Shown: one piece after another, positions 1 through 10,400 of the stretch
Layout of the letters: each line of letters starts with the position of its first letter
How positions within the stretch are numbered: position 1 is the stretch's first letter
Assembly: GCA_004151065.3 (NCBI GenBank)
Contig: NWUY0300062773.1
Location: 1 to 22,550, forward strand
DNA from: Larix sibirica
Taxonomy: Eukaryota; Streptophyta; Pinopsida; Pinales; Pinaceae
Direction of reading: 5' to 3'
DNA length: 22,550 bases
The notes under the pieces: generated by a model
What the model saw: the letters and a program-made list of their open reading frames with translations, nothing else
Databases searched by the model: none
What the model was told of the DNA's origin: nothing
Made by a program: the position numbers and the translations under genes

Positions 1-48
1 GACCCAATTCCAAATTTGGGACATGACACTAAGCTTAGGCAATGCTAG

Positions 49-90
49 GCATAGGTTAGTAGGATGACCTTCTGTGTTGCACAAGGCACA
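49..90 (-). other. Intact CCHC zinc-knuckle box
   Basis: The minus strand encodes CALCNTEGHPTNLC, a perfect Cys-x2-Cys-x4-His-x4-Cys box as found in retroelement nucleocapsid proteins. It lies downstream of the protease-like block on the same strand, an unusual place for a first knuckle. It may belong to a second element starting near here or to a rearranged copy. Confidence 0.6.
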
Positions 91-789
91 CGACGAGGGA
101 ACTCATGTAGGTATCTCACCAAGGGAGGCTATAAATTTCATCTCTTGGGGGTTGATGCCCCCAAATTTTGGATTTGTTGGGATTATAGGTCTTTCTATGG
201 TCGTCACTATCGACTAGGGGACCTCAGATGGCAAGGCATTAATAGTAGAGATTGGTGTAAACTTGATACAAACATATGGCTTCATGGTTACATCTAGATA
301 TGGGGGTTTTAAGTACCATACAAGGATCCCCAATGTGATCCCATGCAAAGTGAGGGTGGCCATGACTGGACTTCCCTGTATGCCTTGGGAGGGGGAAGGA
401 ACAATACTTCTATGAATGGTGCCACTGAAGTAGGGGGGGGAATGGTTCCTTCTTCAACGCAACTCTGAGTATTAGGTGAAGACATAGACGCGGAAGAAGA
501 TAAAGATGGTTTATCTATAGAGGAAAAACTGGTCCACATGAGACCATCAATTGCTAATGGTATGGATAGTTGGAATGGAGCATATTCCTCAAGCATGGAA
601 GAATATTTGTGGACTCCTGGTCCTAAATCGCTGAGAGGTGGGGGATACTCAGTGCCAATGGTAGGAAAAATATTCTCAAGATTGTTTGTGGGGTGCTTCT
701 CATAATATGTAACCTAGTCAAGAGTGACCACTTTCCCTTTACGGGGGAACATCAAGATGCAGAAGGTCGAGAATGAAATTTCATTATTT

Positions 790-1095
790 GTGTACCTAAA
801 AATATGTCCTAAGAGGATACTATATTCCAATTGTGCATTAATGACTTCAATATCAAGCATGATCATCTTTCCCCCTAGTTCAATTGGGACATTCTGGTAG
901 AGTCATTGTGGTTGCGAAGGGCAACCATCACAAGCCCCGAGGGTGATGGTAGAAGGGACAAGATCAAGGGAGTCCAATTGTTTCAAAACTATTATGGACA
1001 TGAAATGTAAGTGGAAGCATATTCATTAGTGACACATCGACTAATAAGATGTTCTTGATTGTGATATATATTTGGAAGGTGATTGATGACGATAG
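790..1095 (-). pseudogene. Retropepsin-like aspartic protease remnant
   Basis: A retroelement protease cleaves its own polyprotein and uses an Asp-Ser/Thr-Gly type active site. Here the minus strand reads ...KNILLVDVSLMN..., with a candidate aspartate at 1036-1038 but without the following Ser/Thr-Gly. About 200 bases further on it reads NAQLEYSILLGHIF, whose ILLG matches the hydrophobic-hydrophobic-Gly segment late in retropepsins. The loss of the active-site triad and the intervening stops make it non-functional. The spacing and order after gag support the call; the low similarity limits it. Confidence 0.45.
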
Positions 1096-1255
1096 TTGAG
1101 GTTCACTACCGTCGAGGTCAAAGGTCATAAGGTGTGAATCCTAAGGACCTATGGCACCTAGTGTTGTTAGTATAGACTTCTTTTGGGAAGGGTAGGACAA
1201 GATATCCTCAAGTGTGGACACAACAATGCAGGATTGGGTCAAATCATTTACAATG

Positions 1256-1615
1256 CTATAATTGTGTGCGACTCACATGAGTATTTTGAGTAATATGTTG
1301 TAGAGGTGGCTTTGGTATCCTAGGGATAAGGTCACCACTAGGATATGATATTTGTAAAGATCCACTAGTGGAAGTTAGGGCATCTTCACGTTGTGTAGGC
1401 AAGTTTTCTGGGGATCCATAAGCTCGACTATAGGTCTGAAGATGAATGTATGTAGAATTCATGTAGATATTTTGGTAATATCCCCCTCCAACTAGGAGAG
1501 GGTTAGTTGGTGTCCAATCCTCTTGTTGATGAGAAATAAATCCTTGATTAGTGAAGGGGTGTTGCAACACAACTTGTTGGGGGAAGAACACTATTCCATT
1601 AGGGAGGGTCTCCAC
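1256..1615 (-). pseudogene. Gag-protease spacer fragment, Pro/Gln/Tyr-rich
   Basis: A 119-residue open frame on the minus strand rich in Pro, Gln, Tyr, Ser and Thr, with no recognisable fold. It sits between the broken CCHC box and the protease-like block, where plant gypsy polyproteins carry a low-complexity linker. It is reported because it is the longest uninterrupted coding-like stretch of the relic. A chance open frame cannot be excluded, but position and composition fit the element. Confidence 0.4.
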
Positions 1616-1664
1616 CGGTTTGTTTCTTGGCCTCCAACATCAATTGACATTTAGGGATCAAAGA

Positions 1665-1706
1665 GAAATTGTGAGTGTAGTTGTCGTATTCACCACACAT
1701 GGCACA
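1665..1706 (-). other. Degenerate CCHC zinc-knuckle box
   Basis: The minus strand reads CAMCGEYDNYTHNF, which fits Cys-x2-Cys-x4-His-x4-Cys spacing. The histidine is now Asn and the last cysteine is Phe, so it should not bind zinc. It lies between the capsid-like and protease-like blocks, where a gag nucleocapsid box belongs. Confidence 0.55.
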
Positions 1707-2189
1707 AGAAAATTTGGTGCATAGATTATTATTATTTCCTTGCTTTGGTTGGTTGTTGGTACCAATGTTCTAATTTTGGTTGTTGGCATTATGATTTGAT
1801 TGGTTCCGGGGATTTCCCACTTTCCCTGGGTTATGCTTGTGCCATTTGATTTTGCCTTTATTCTTCCCCTAATTTAGTGGATTATATGGGTTTGTTCCAT
1901 TCAACTATTCAAATTGTGAACTTGTTGAATGAGAGAAAGTTCAAAAAAATTCACCCTGACATGTGCTGTAGGGTGAGAACTAGGAGGTATGGGAAATGGA
2001 AAATATGGGTTTTGTGAGGGCATGGCCCCATAAGGACTAGGTGTCCCATATTAAGTTGAGGTTGGGACTTTGGGTGTCATAGGGGTGGGATGCACAGTAA
2101 TTAGTTGTGACTTGATGTTGGGAAAAGTAGGATTGTATGATCCAACCATCATTTTACCAAAAGGTGGATTCAGTTTATTTTGAGACATG

Positions 2190-2890
2190 CTCACAATTGA
2201 AGTTGGAGTAGGACCATCATGTAGTGGGTTTGGTGAAATATACCTATATGATGTGGGTGTGTTCCCTGATAGGAAATGGACCCAACGACCCCATCGACAG
2301 TGTGTGAAGTGTCGAGTTCAGATTTATTTAGAGACCGATGATGAGGGGTATCGGGAATGATTGTAAATAAGTACCTTGACCAAGCATATATCAATTCAAA
2401 ATGTTGGGCTTTGAGGATAGCCTCATATTCATTTTATGGCATGGCGGTGACGATGTATTTGGAAATAATGGGTAGGATATACTTATTGAAACAATCCAAT
2501 AAGAATTTGGGTTGGATGTTGATTTTACACAATGTGAAGCACCAAGGCCATTCATAGATGTGGTCAGCTATGTGTGTAGATGTGTTATGTAGGAATATGA
2601 AAGAATCTCCAAGGCAAGGTTGTGGTGAACTAGGAGCTCAAAATAGGTCAATAAAGTAATGGATATTAACCCGAAGGTGGCATGTGCCTGCTGACATATT
2701 AACATACCATTTAGATGTTGTCCCTGTGGGGGTCCGAAAAAGTTTCTTCGACTATGTTGTTGTACAAACACCACAAGTGAAATGGCATCACATGATTGGA
2801 AATGCCATCCTCTGTTTGCCTTCAAAATTTGGAAAGTATAAAGGTAATTTAACTGGCATGTTAGGCCACACTGGATCATGTTGGATAGGG
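2190..2890 (-). pseudogene. Capsid-like (Retrotrans_gag) block of the minus-strand gypsy relic
   Basis: This is the capsid portion of the relic, which in a live element would package RNA in cytoplasmic virus-like particles. Fragments in at least two minus frames carry features of plant gypsy gag: a short 'PNFEGK'-type opening near 2825, a tryptophan in 'KWYVN' near 2700, and a C-terminal stretch at 2394-2191 containing IYAWSRYLFTIIPDTP, the usual end of this block. The alternation of frames with stops shows that several indels have occurred. Identification is by pattern memory, not by search. Confidence 0.5.
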
Positions 2891-3968
2891 TTGTTGACGA
2901 GCTTAGATAAATTAGAGAGATTTAATCTAAACGTAAATGTTAAGGTGGTTGGATCAAGCCCTACCATTGTGTGAGGCAGGGGGTACCTCCAATTGAAGTA
3001 GGAGGGCTCACAACAGGTGTGTGAGGGGGAGTGTTGAGCAAGGTATGTCCAAGCACATGAATCTAGTTATAGATGTACATGTGTGAGTGGTGAGTGGTGA
3101 TATCCCTCGTCAAGGAAGGGGGAGGTGTAGTAGGAACTCCTCCTTTGATGTGAGGAAGGATTTGAAACATCAAAGAATGGATGATAGGGTGGTGGTAGGT
3201 CTGTTATGAGGATAACTACGAGGGGAAATGTGCAAATATGAGCTAAAAAATCAACAAATGCAAAAATCCGATAACACACATTACTAATGCAAAATTGTGC
3301 AAGTGTGTTAGCTGTTAAGAGTGCATAAGTGTAGATTTTGAATTTTATGTTCTCAATTACACATGGTTCTTTGTAATTGATAGGAACAATGATGTGATCC
3401 TATATGACTTATCATCCTCCCTCTCACAAATAGTAGGTGGGTATTCCAATATCTCTCTTATCAGATGGTTATGAACCCACTGAAGATAAGTAGTGAAGGT
3501 ATGATTGAATCAATTGCAATCAAGGTTATTGGGGCTATGTTTTGGAAGTAATGGCAACATTTCCAATAGCCAACATAATCAGAATCAGGTGAAAATGCAT
3601 CCCACAAGTGCCACTCAATGATAATCCAAGGTTTTGGCCACTAAGATTCCCGCCTCAAGTGTGGATAAGGGGTTTGGCCTCAAACAATCAAGTGTCACCT
3701 CCACAAAGTGATGCATGGCCCAATGTGGTGAAGACAAATAACCTGACCTCAACTTTAGCATCATTGGGCATTGCACCTTCTTATTGTGGTTTGTTCAGAC
3801 TTAGTGTAGCAGGATTTAAAATTTCCTTAAAATGATTGAAGGGCATTTTTTGGATTCCTAGCCCAACAATCCTAACATTGAATATAAATTATTTTGCGGC
3901 CTCTTGGTAGAGGAATTAAAGTTAGTTTAAGCTATGGGTTTATTTTAAAGGGTCCAATTTGAGTTAAG

Positions 3969-4080
3969 GTGTGATAAGGGAGGTATTTTAAACTTCTAAA
4001 TATTTCTGATTCATCAAGATTGCTTTATGGGGACAAGATGAAGAGCATACTCAACAATGAGAAAAATATTGAGGTCCCTT
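3969..4080 (+). repeat. Diverged direct repeat, copy 1
   Basis: The shared pattern begins gtgtga, then agggaggtatttta, then a segment around gctttatgggg with an A/G-rich stretch after it. The same order recurs about 290 bases downstream at 4260-4370 with many substitutions. It could be a remnant LTR piece or an old local duplication. Confidence 0.5.
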
Positions 4081-4259
4081 AGTACATGATTGAAGTGGAA
4101 AAACACATGTGTGAATGAAAATGCTTGGAGTGGACATTTTACAAATATTTTATAAGAAAGCAAAGCACAAAGATATGAACATGTATGGTTCGTTTCTCCT
4201 TGTTAATGAATTCTTCTAGTGTAATTGATTTTACAAAAGATAACTAAAAACAAGCACCG

Positions 4260-4370
4260 TGTGAAGGGAGGTATTTTAGTCTTGTGGTATTTCGTAATTC
4301 ACAAAGATCACTTTATGGGCACAAAGCAAAGAGAATACTAGGATTCCAAGTGTTTTTAGGTCGCTTTTTT
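4260..4370 (+). repeat. Diverged direct repeat, copy 2
   Basis: Partner of 3969-4080. The block agggaggtatttta is exact in both copies, and the following cactttatgggcacaaag matches the first copy's gctttatggggacaag region. Similarity fades beyond about 4370. Confidence 0.5.
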
Positions 4371-5029
4371 GTGTGAAGAGTGGATTTAATCTAAACTACT
4401 TAAAATAAATAAATATGCAAGTGAAAAGAGTTTAAGCTATTGCAAGTTAATTCAAATGCCCAGGATAATAATTTATTATAACTTAAAATCAATGAGGAAA
4501 TTTTAAAATCTACTATAGTGTCAGTGATAAGGTTGTTGGTAACCTTAGAATACAATTCTTAAAAAGAAGCAAGTGCAAATTGATTATGCCCCCTACTTAA
4601 ACTAGGTGATATAAATGATTGATAAAGCAAAAAAATATTGTGTTTTGTTCTTGTTAGGTTCTTTAGGATGCGTGAGCAACCATAGGGATTACAATTGTGA
4701 AAAGATCAAACTAAAAAAGAAAAAATTCTACGACAGTTGCGTGGGTTATAAACCTCACATTCGCAGTTTTGTGCGACCTATAAGTAATTGTGGGTGCACA
4801 TAAAATAGGTGTGGGTAACATAACTAAGTGCCCCAAAGATATGTGAGTTCGGGCTTACATTGGTTGCGTGGAAAAATCCATGTGGTATTACGTACAATAA
4901 ATCCATGCGACAATGCTGTGACAAAGAAACATTATCCATGCATCAAAACAATGCACGATACAAAACTAAAAAGTTGCACGATAGTACGACTATCAACAAC
5001 AAAGGAATGTGATTAAGCTTGGAATAGAT

Positions 5030-5664
5030 GTCGGGATCCACATGATTTGAAAAAGATTGAGATGGTCCTTTAGCCTGGTTGGGGGGATGGTTAGCAAGGT
5101 TATGATCTTGCAAGATCCCCAGATTAGTCCATCAACAACTAGACAACCTATAGGTGGAAATATAAATGAAAATTTCACCAACAATATTGTAGGAAAAATG
5201 GCTTAGTGGGGAGCTATTCCTCCTTTCCTTGCAGATTGTAACCAAGGGAATGGTAGATGTGATGATTAGTATGGAAAGTACCAAGAACTTAAAGCCATAT
5301 ATTGAATAACAACTACAAAAAACAATTTATATTATCAAACTTTCGAAAATGAAGTAAAACATAACAAAATATGGGATTTAACCAATTGATTCATGTCCAA
5401 TGGAAAAGGTTTAAGTACAATGGTTTCACATTGAAGAATGCAGCTTCCAAGGGGTATCCAAGACTCCCTTCAAGGAGGGTCCTTTTTGTTCTCTCCAATT
5501 TCTATTTAAGTAACTAGGAATGATGAAGAAAATCCACTTGCTTCCTGTTTAAGATGGAAAGGGAGCTTAAGATGCCGATGGTTGTCAATAATAGGAATGA
5601 AAGAGAGGTGTTACACTTCCAATTTAGCAACATAACAATACACTTTGATTATCCTTTTTTTGTG
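5030..5664 (+). pseudogene. Unrecognised coding-like relic cut off by the copia LTR
   Basis: Several plus-strand frames read as protein-like pieces with scattered stops, for example VTKGMVDVMISMESTKNL near 5240 and a frame from 5554 that runs through the copia boundary at 5665. I do not recognise a family. A retroelement ORF1 or gag is possible, given the neighbours. The copia element appears to have inserted inside or next to it; no matching continuation was identified after 11002. It may also be noncoding DNA with chance open frames. Confidence 0.25.
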
Positions 5665-6279
5665 TGTTGGGAATGTTGTATTATTTGCGTGAAATCAATA
5701 GTCGAATCCGATAGTCAACCGGTCTACAACTTGACTAGATTTGGAGGTCGACAGATACTAGAAGTTTGGTTGACTGAATGACTGGAATAGTTGTTTGGTC
5801 GAAGATAACTACTGGTCGATGTGAATTTGACAAACATTAAAATGACTAGAAGCTCAATGGGTGATCAACCAAAGATTGACTAAGTCAAATTGATTGTAAT
5901 ATAATAATTGAAGTGGTTAGGAATTTATGGATTTCCATTAATGAGTAGTTGGTTGTCACTAACTTGGGTACTACAAACTAGTGTATGTATTTTATCTATA
6001 AATAATATGTAATGGCTATGCAAGTAACATGAGAAGAGAGTAATGTAATGAAGTGAGATTTGATGTCTAGTAGATCCATTTGTATATGTTGGTTAAGAGT
6101 GTTGATTAATAGATGAGTGGTGAAGCTAATTGGTTTGCTATTTTTCCACGATAGAGGGGTTTCCAAGGTAATCTCTATGTATTGTGATGATGTGTTGTGT
6201 ACTGCCGTTGCTTGATGTTTAATTGTGTTTAACAATATGAATCAGTATGCATGCTCATTGTAATATGTATTAGTACCCA
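5665..6279 (+). repeat. Copia 5' LTR
   Basis: Begins TGTTGGGAATG and ends TAGTACCCA, giving the usual TG...CA termini. It pairs with 10401-11002 along its length, for example through ggatttccattaatgagtag and tgtaatggctatgcaa. It contains a TATA box and is followed within a few bases by the primer binding site. Confidence 0.9.
5997..6004 (+). promoter_or_regulatory. TATA box of the copia 5' LTR
   Basis: The sequence tataaata is conserved at the matching position in the 3' LTR (10723-10730) within a well-kept block, fitting the LTR promoter that would start the genomic transcript. Function is inferred from the motif and its conservation. Confidence 0.55.
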
Positions 6280-6284
6280 ATAAT

Positions 6285-6297
6285 TGGTATCAGAGAT
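6285..6297 (+). other. Copia primer binding site (initiator-Met tRNA type)
   Basis: TGGTATCAGAGAT lies five bases after the LTR end. The first 11 bases match the complement of the plant initiator-methionine tRNA 3' end, the usual copia minus-strand primer. Confidence 0.85.
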
Positions 6298-6406
6298 ATA
6301 TTTGGCTTCAAGGGGATGCCTTTATCGTTGAGGGTTTGGATTGGTCCTAGATCTGGTGAATACCTATTTTAGCAAGAGTTTTCAAAAACATTGATTCATA
6401 GTTAGA

Positions 6407-7276
6407 ATGGTTAACACTTCGAGGATAGAAATTGAAAACTTTAATGGGATGAATTTTGAGCTTTGGAAGATTAAAATGGAGGATCTCCTTGTATATTGAG
6501 AGAAATGGCTCACTATCAGCCCTGGTACAACTCCAACAAGTATGTCATCAGAAGATTGGCAGAAAATCGACAAAAAAGAAAGAATTACAATCTGACTTTG
6601 TTTTCTAGATTATGTATTGCTGAATGTCTTAGCAGAAGACACTACAAAGAAGCTATGAGAAAAGTTGGGGAAGTTGTACCAATCAAAATACCTCATTAAC
6701 AAGTTGTTTCTTTAGAATAAGTTATATCTTCTTAGAATGAGTGAAGGTGACTCGGTTACAGAGCACCAAAATGTGTTCAACACTATGATTAGTCAGTTGT
6801 TGTCCATGGATATTAAAATCACTGAGGAGGAGAAATGTATTAGTATGTTGTGTTATTTTCCAGACTCGTGAGATAGTTCGGTCGTGGCTATTGGAAAAAA
6901 TAATACCACATTGAAGATCGATGATGTGGTTTCATCTCTATCGTCGGAAGAGATGAGATGAAAGAACATGGAAGGTTCGACCTACGCCACCTTGATGGTA
7001 AGAGGTTGACCTATAAATAGAAGAAAAATCAAAATCTCCTGCAGAATATCAAAGTCGAGGGGTATATCTAAGACTGGATCTAAATTTCTTGGCTCGATGA
7101 TGAGAAGCTATTGGCAATGCGGTAAGGTCGAGAACTATAAGCAATATTGTAAATTGATGGAAGTCTGGAAAAGCAAAGGGTTTGAGGAAGGAAAATCAAG
7201 TAACAGTAAGTCTTCACAAGAAGAAGAAGGAGATGCGTATTTGGCCTCCACAAGTGCACAGTTGAATCATAACTCT
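6407..7276 (+). pseudogene. Copia gag, interrupted by seven in-frame stops
   Basis: Gag forms the particle that packages element RNA. The frame starts at ATG 6407 and opens with MVNTSRIEIENFNG, then an ELWKIKMEDLL segment typical of plant copia gag. It stays in one frame for nearly 900 bases with no indel, yet has stops at 6497, 6593, 6656, 6713, 6869, 6959 and 7007, six TGA and one TAG. The CCHC box (7109-7150) has lost its first Cys (Tyr) and its His (Asn). Decay by substitution only, with TGA dominating, suggests C-to-T or G-to-A changes at former Arg or Trp codons. Confidence 0.85.
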
Positions 7277-7378
7277 TGGTTAATTGACTCTAGTGCATCA
7301 TATCATATGACACTACATATAGAATGGTTCTGTGAATATGAGAAGTTTGACAGTGGTGATGTTGCTCTGAGGAGATGA
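7277..7378 (+). pseudogene. Copia protease remnant
   Basis: Continuing in the gag frame, WLIDSSASYHMT matches the copia retropepsin start, normally WxxDSGAxxH. The catalytic aspartate is present (7286-7288), but the glycine of Asp-Ser-Gly is now Ser. A stop at 7376 ends the frame; homologous sequence continues one frame over, so a frameshift lies close by. In a live element this enzyme would process the gag-pol polyprotein. Confidence 0.75.
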
Positions 7379-7384
7379 TTCACC

Positions 7385-8560
7385 GAACATGATAGTTGGA
7401 TGAGGTAAATCTCAATTGCTATTAAAAGATGGAAGGATATGATCACTTCCAGAAGTGTTGCATATCCTAGGTTTGGCTCGAAACTTGATCTTAGTTAGTA
7501 AGATGTGGAATGCAAGTGTGTAGTCTGTATTTGAGAAAGATACGTGTAAGATGGTGCAAGGAGCAATGGTACTGATGAAATGAGTTCAAACTAGAACCCT
7601 GTATAAGTTATTGGGAAGAACATATAATGATGGATGTGCTAATGTAGTTTGTTCTGAACCCAACACCATATATTATTTCCTAGTCGAATCAACTATGTTC
7701 TGGCATCAAAGAATGGGACATATTGGTGAGAAAGGTATTCGTGATATGCACAATAAAGGTATGGTTGAAGGTCTCCCTAACTGTTCTAAAGAAATAGACT
7801 TTTGTGAACATTGTATTTATGACAAACAAAGTCATGTAAGTTTCTCATTTGGTGCTACTAGGGATAAGGAAATACTGGAGTTAATACATAGTGATGTGTT
7901 TGGACCTATGTTGATCCCTTCAATAGGAGGATCACATTATTACATATCTTTTATAGATTATTTCTCTAGAATGACATGGTTGTATTTTCTGAGGAAGAAA
8001 TATGAGGTATTTGAGAAGTTCTAAGAGCTCAAGGCTCTTGTAGAAAATCAAACTGGTAAAAGAATCAAGGTGATGAGAGCTGATAATGGAGGATAATTTT
8101 GTGGTAAGGCATTCGATCAATTCTATAGACAACACGATATAGATCGACAAAACACAACTTAATATACGCCTCAACAAAATGGAGTTGTTGAAAGAATGAA
8201 TAGAATGATGATGGAGAAAGATAGGATCATGCTCAGTGATGCATGAATAATATAAGAATTTTGGGCAGAGGTAGTTGACATGACATGTTACATGGTAAAC
8301 AGGTCGTTTTCGACGACTCTAGTCAACAAGACTCCATATGAGGCATATGTTGGTATAAATCCCTCTCTTAAACATCTAAGAGTTTTTGGTGAGATTCCTA
8401 TGCGCATCTCCCAAAGGAGAAAAGAAGCAAACTCGATAACAAGTCAAAGAAATGCATCTTCAACAGGTACAAGGATGGAGTGAAATGGTATAAGCCATGG
8501 AATCCAATCACAAGGAAGGTAATTTATAGTAGATATGTAATATTCAGTGAAGTCAGAGGT
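7385..8560 (+). pseudogene. Copia integrase with GAG-pre-integrase domain, broken
   Basis: Integrase joins element cDNA to chromosomal DNA. The zinc-binding N-terminus is visible as WHQRMGH followed by CEHC (about 7700-7825). The catalytic core follows with IHSDVFGP (first Asp) and ISFIDYFSRMTW (second Asp), then the region of the third acidic residue at TPQQNGVVERMNR (about 8165-8205). Stops include 8022-8024 and others around 8094, 8160 and 8244. The frame shifts near 8395, after which a C-terminal segment with a YKPWNP-type motif follows to about 8560. Confidence 0.85.
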
Positions 8561-8689
8561 ACTCCCAGGGATAAAGAGGTTATAATAGAATGGAACCAAA
8601 AAAGAAAGAGTTTGAAATGAATGAAGACAAATTGGATTTAGGTGAGTTGACTGAAACCGACGAAGAGGTGTAACAACAGTCTATGGTCA

Positions 8690-9510
8690 TTAGGAGGTCT
8701 GGTCAAGAAAGGTAAAAACCAAAAAGGTATATTCCAACCGAATTTCACTATGATTTTGTGTTATCTGGCATAGAAGATTATCCTAGGTTGCTAAAGGAAG
8801 TGATCAACTCGAAAGAGGGTAAACTCTGGAAAGGGACATGGATGAGGAAATGGAATCCTTGAGAAAGAATGAAACATGGGATTTAGTCACATTACCAAAT
8901 GGAAGGAAACCCATCATCAGTAAGTGGGGTTTTAAGAAAAAGGTCAATGCAGCAGGACAAGTTGAGAAATACAAGGCTCAACTGGTAGCAAAGGGATATT
9001 ACCAAGTCAAGGGAGTTAATTTTGGTGAGATTTTCTCTCCTATTGTATGTTAACTTCAATTAGGATACTAATGGATTATTTAGTTGTAGAATTTGATCTT
9101 CAAATAGAACATATGGATGTAAAGACAACATTTCTTCACGGTGACCTTGAAGAATAAATTTATATGAAGCAACCTGAAGGTTTTACAGTGGAAGGAGAAA
9201 ATGAGTTGGTCTGCAAGCTCAAGAAGTATCTCTATGGTATAAAACAATCGCCTAGGATGTGGTGTCGAAAGTTTTATATGTATATCCAACAACTAGGGTT
9301 TGTGAGAAGTCAGGTTGATCACTGTTTATGGAAGAAAATTCGGTGATCACTTTATATATGTAGTTTTGTATGTCGATAACATTTTGTTGGTCATAAATAA
9401 CATGGGTCTAATCAAGGAGGTAAAAATGCATTTGTCCTCCAAGTTCGACATGAACGATCTCGGTGCATCAAATTTCATTCTTGCAATGAAAATAAAGAGA
9501 GATTGAGTAG
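8690..9510 (+). pseudogene. Copia reverse transcriptase, broken
   Basis: This domain would copy element RNA to DNA. It begins with MDEEMESLRKNETWDLV (8838), then KAQLVAKGYYQ, MDVKTTFLHGDL with a catalytic Asp (about 9116), KKYLYGIKQSPRMW, and the active-site motif as YVDN at 9369-9380 in place of YVDD. Losing the second Asp would abolish catalysis. The pieces occupy different frames, with changes near 8828, 9053 and 9340. A weak upstream connector (8690-8830) is in yet another frame. Confidence 0.9.
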
Positions 9511-10355
9511 GTAGAAATATTTGGTTAAATCAAAGTAAATATGTTGAGATAGTTCTAAAATGCTTCAACATTCAGGAGTGCAAACTAGTCATGGTCCTTA
9601 TTCCTACAAGAGTTAAGCTATCTATTGAGGAATGTCCTAAGACATAGGAAGAAATAGAGTACATGTCTCATGTTCCCTATGATAGTGCTATAAGTATTCT
9701 AATGTACACTATGGTTCGACTGGATATTTCCCATGCAATGGGAGTATTGAGTAGGTACGTGTCAACACCTAGAAAAGAGCACTAGACCATAATCAAGAGA
9801 GTATTCAGGTACATGCGTGGCATGATGGATTATGAAATATGCTATCAAGAGGAGCTTGAGAACATCAAGGAAATAAATGTACATGTTTTTTTCAACTCCG
9901 ACTAGGGCTATATATCTCGATCGTAGACAATCGACCAATGGATATGTTTTCAAGTTATTCGGTGGAGCAGTCAGTTGGGTGAGTAGGAAACAATTGACCG
10001 TTGCACTATTGACTATTGAGGCTGAATACATGGTAGCTACTCATGCATGTAAGGAGATTGTTTTGTTGCAAATATTGTGTTCAAAGTTTGGGTTTGGTCA
10101 GCATGATTTTAGCTTGGATTGTGACAGTCAGAGTGTAATCTTCTTGGAAAAGAACCTAGCATATCATTCAAATACAAAACATATTGATGTACAATACCAT
10201 TTTGTGAGAGAAATGGAGGAGAACCATAAGGTGTGTTGGAAAAGGTAGACACTGTGAAGAATTTTGCAGACTCATTGACCAAGTCAGTGAGTATTGAGAA
10301 GTTTTCTTGGTGTAGGGAATCGATGGGTGTGTCATCCCTGCTTAAGTGACTTGAA
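9505..10355 (+). pseudogene. Copia RNase H and C-terminal end of pol, broken
   Basis: RNase H degrades the RNA strand during reverse transcription. Recognisable pieces are DISHAMGVLSRYVSTP (about 9720-9775), LDRRQSTNGYVF, the glutamate motif in TIEAEYM (about 10015) and DCDSQSVIFLEKN (about 10120-10155). The final ADSLTKSVSIEKF-type segment precedes a stop near 10347. Stops and a frame change near 9890 disrupt it; the longest surviving frame is 9877-10248. Confidence 0.85.
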
Positions 10356-10389
10356 GTTTTGAATATCCTGTTTATGCAAAGAAAACAAC

Positions 10390-10400
10390 AAGTGGGAGAA
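10390..10400 (+). other. Copia polypurine tract
   Basis: The purine-rich aagtgggagaa directly precedes the 3' LTR start TGTTGGG. This is the classic copia plus-strand primer and fixes the LTR boundary. Confidence 0.8.

Larger units (their letters stand above)
1..3280 (-). pseudogene. Degraded Ty3/gypsy-like gag-protease relic (minus strand, open at left edge)
   Basis: Read on the minus strand, fragments in shifting frames follow the order of a gypsy polyprotein: a Pro/Ser/Tyr-rich N-terminus (about 3279-2950), a capsid-like block (about 2890-2190), a Pro/Gln/Tyr-rich spacer, a CCHC box (1665-1706), a retropepsin-like block (about 1090-790) and a long Pro/Ser-rich tail (about 720-110). No reverse transcriptase or integrase is visible; they would lie beyond base 1 if present. 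Frames are broken by many stops and frameshifts, so no protein is expected. No flanking LTR or primer binding site was found on the high-coordinate side. The gypsy assignment rests on domain order and short motifs. A non-autonomous gag-only element is the main alternative. Confidence 0.6.
3281..5029. other. AT-rich intergenic stretch, no gene recognised
   Basis: Both strands were read and no domain, RNA gene or clean LTR boundary was found. Open frames here are short and low in coding character. The one clear structure is a diverged direct duplication (3969-4080 and 4260-4370), listed separately. The stretch may contain the 5' region of the minus-strand gypsy relic, but no primer binding site was seen. 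Confidence 0.5.

Noticed and set aside
4615-5016. Two 62-residue plus-strand frames, Lys- and Cys-rich
   Set aside because: No domain or conserved pattern; likely chance frames in AT-rich DNA.
7932-8177. 81-residue minus-strand frame over the copia integrase
   Set aside because: Antisense shadow of the clear plus-strand integrase core.
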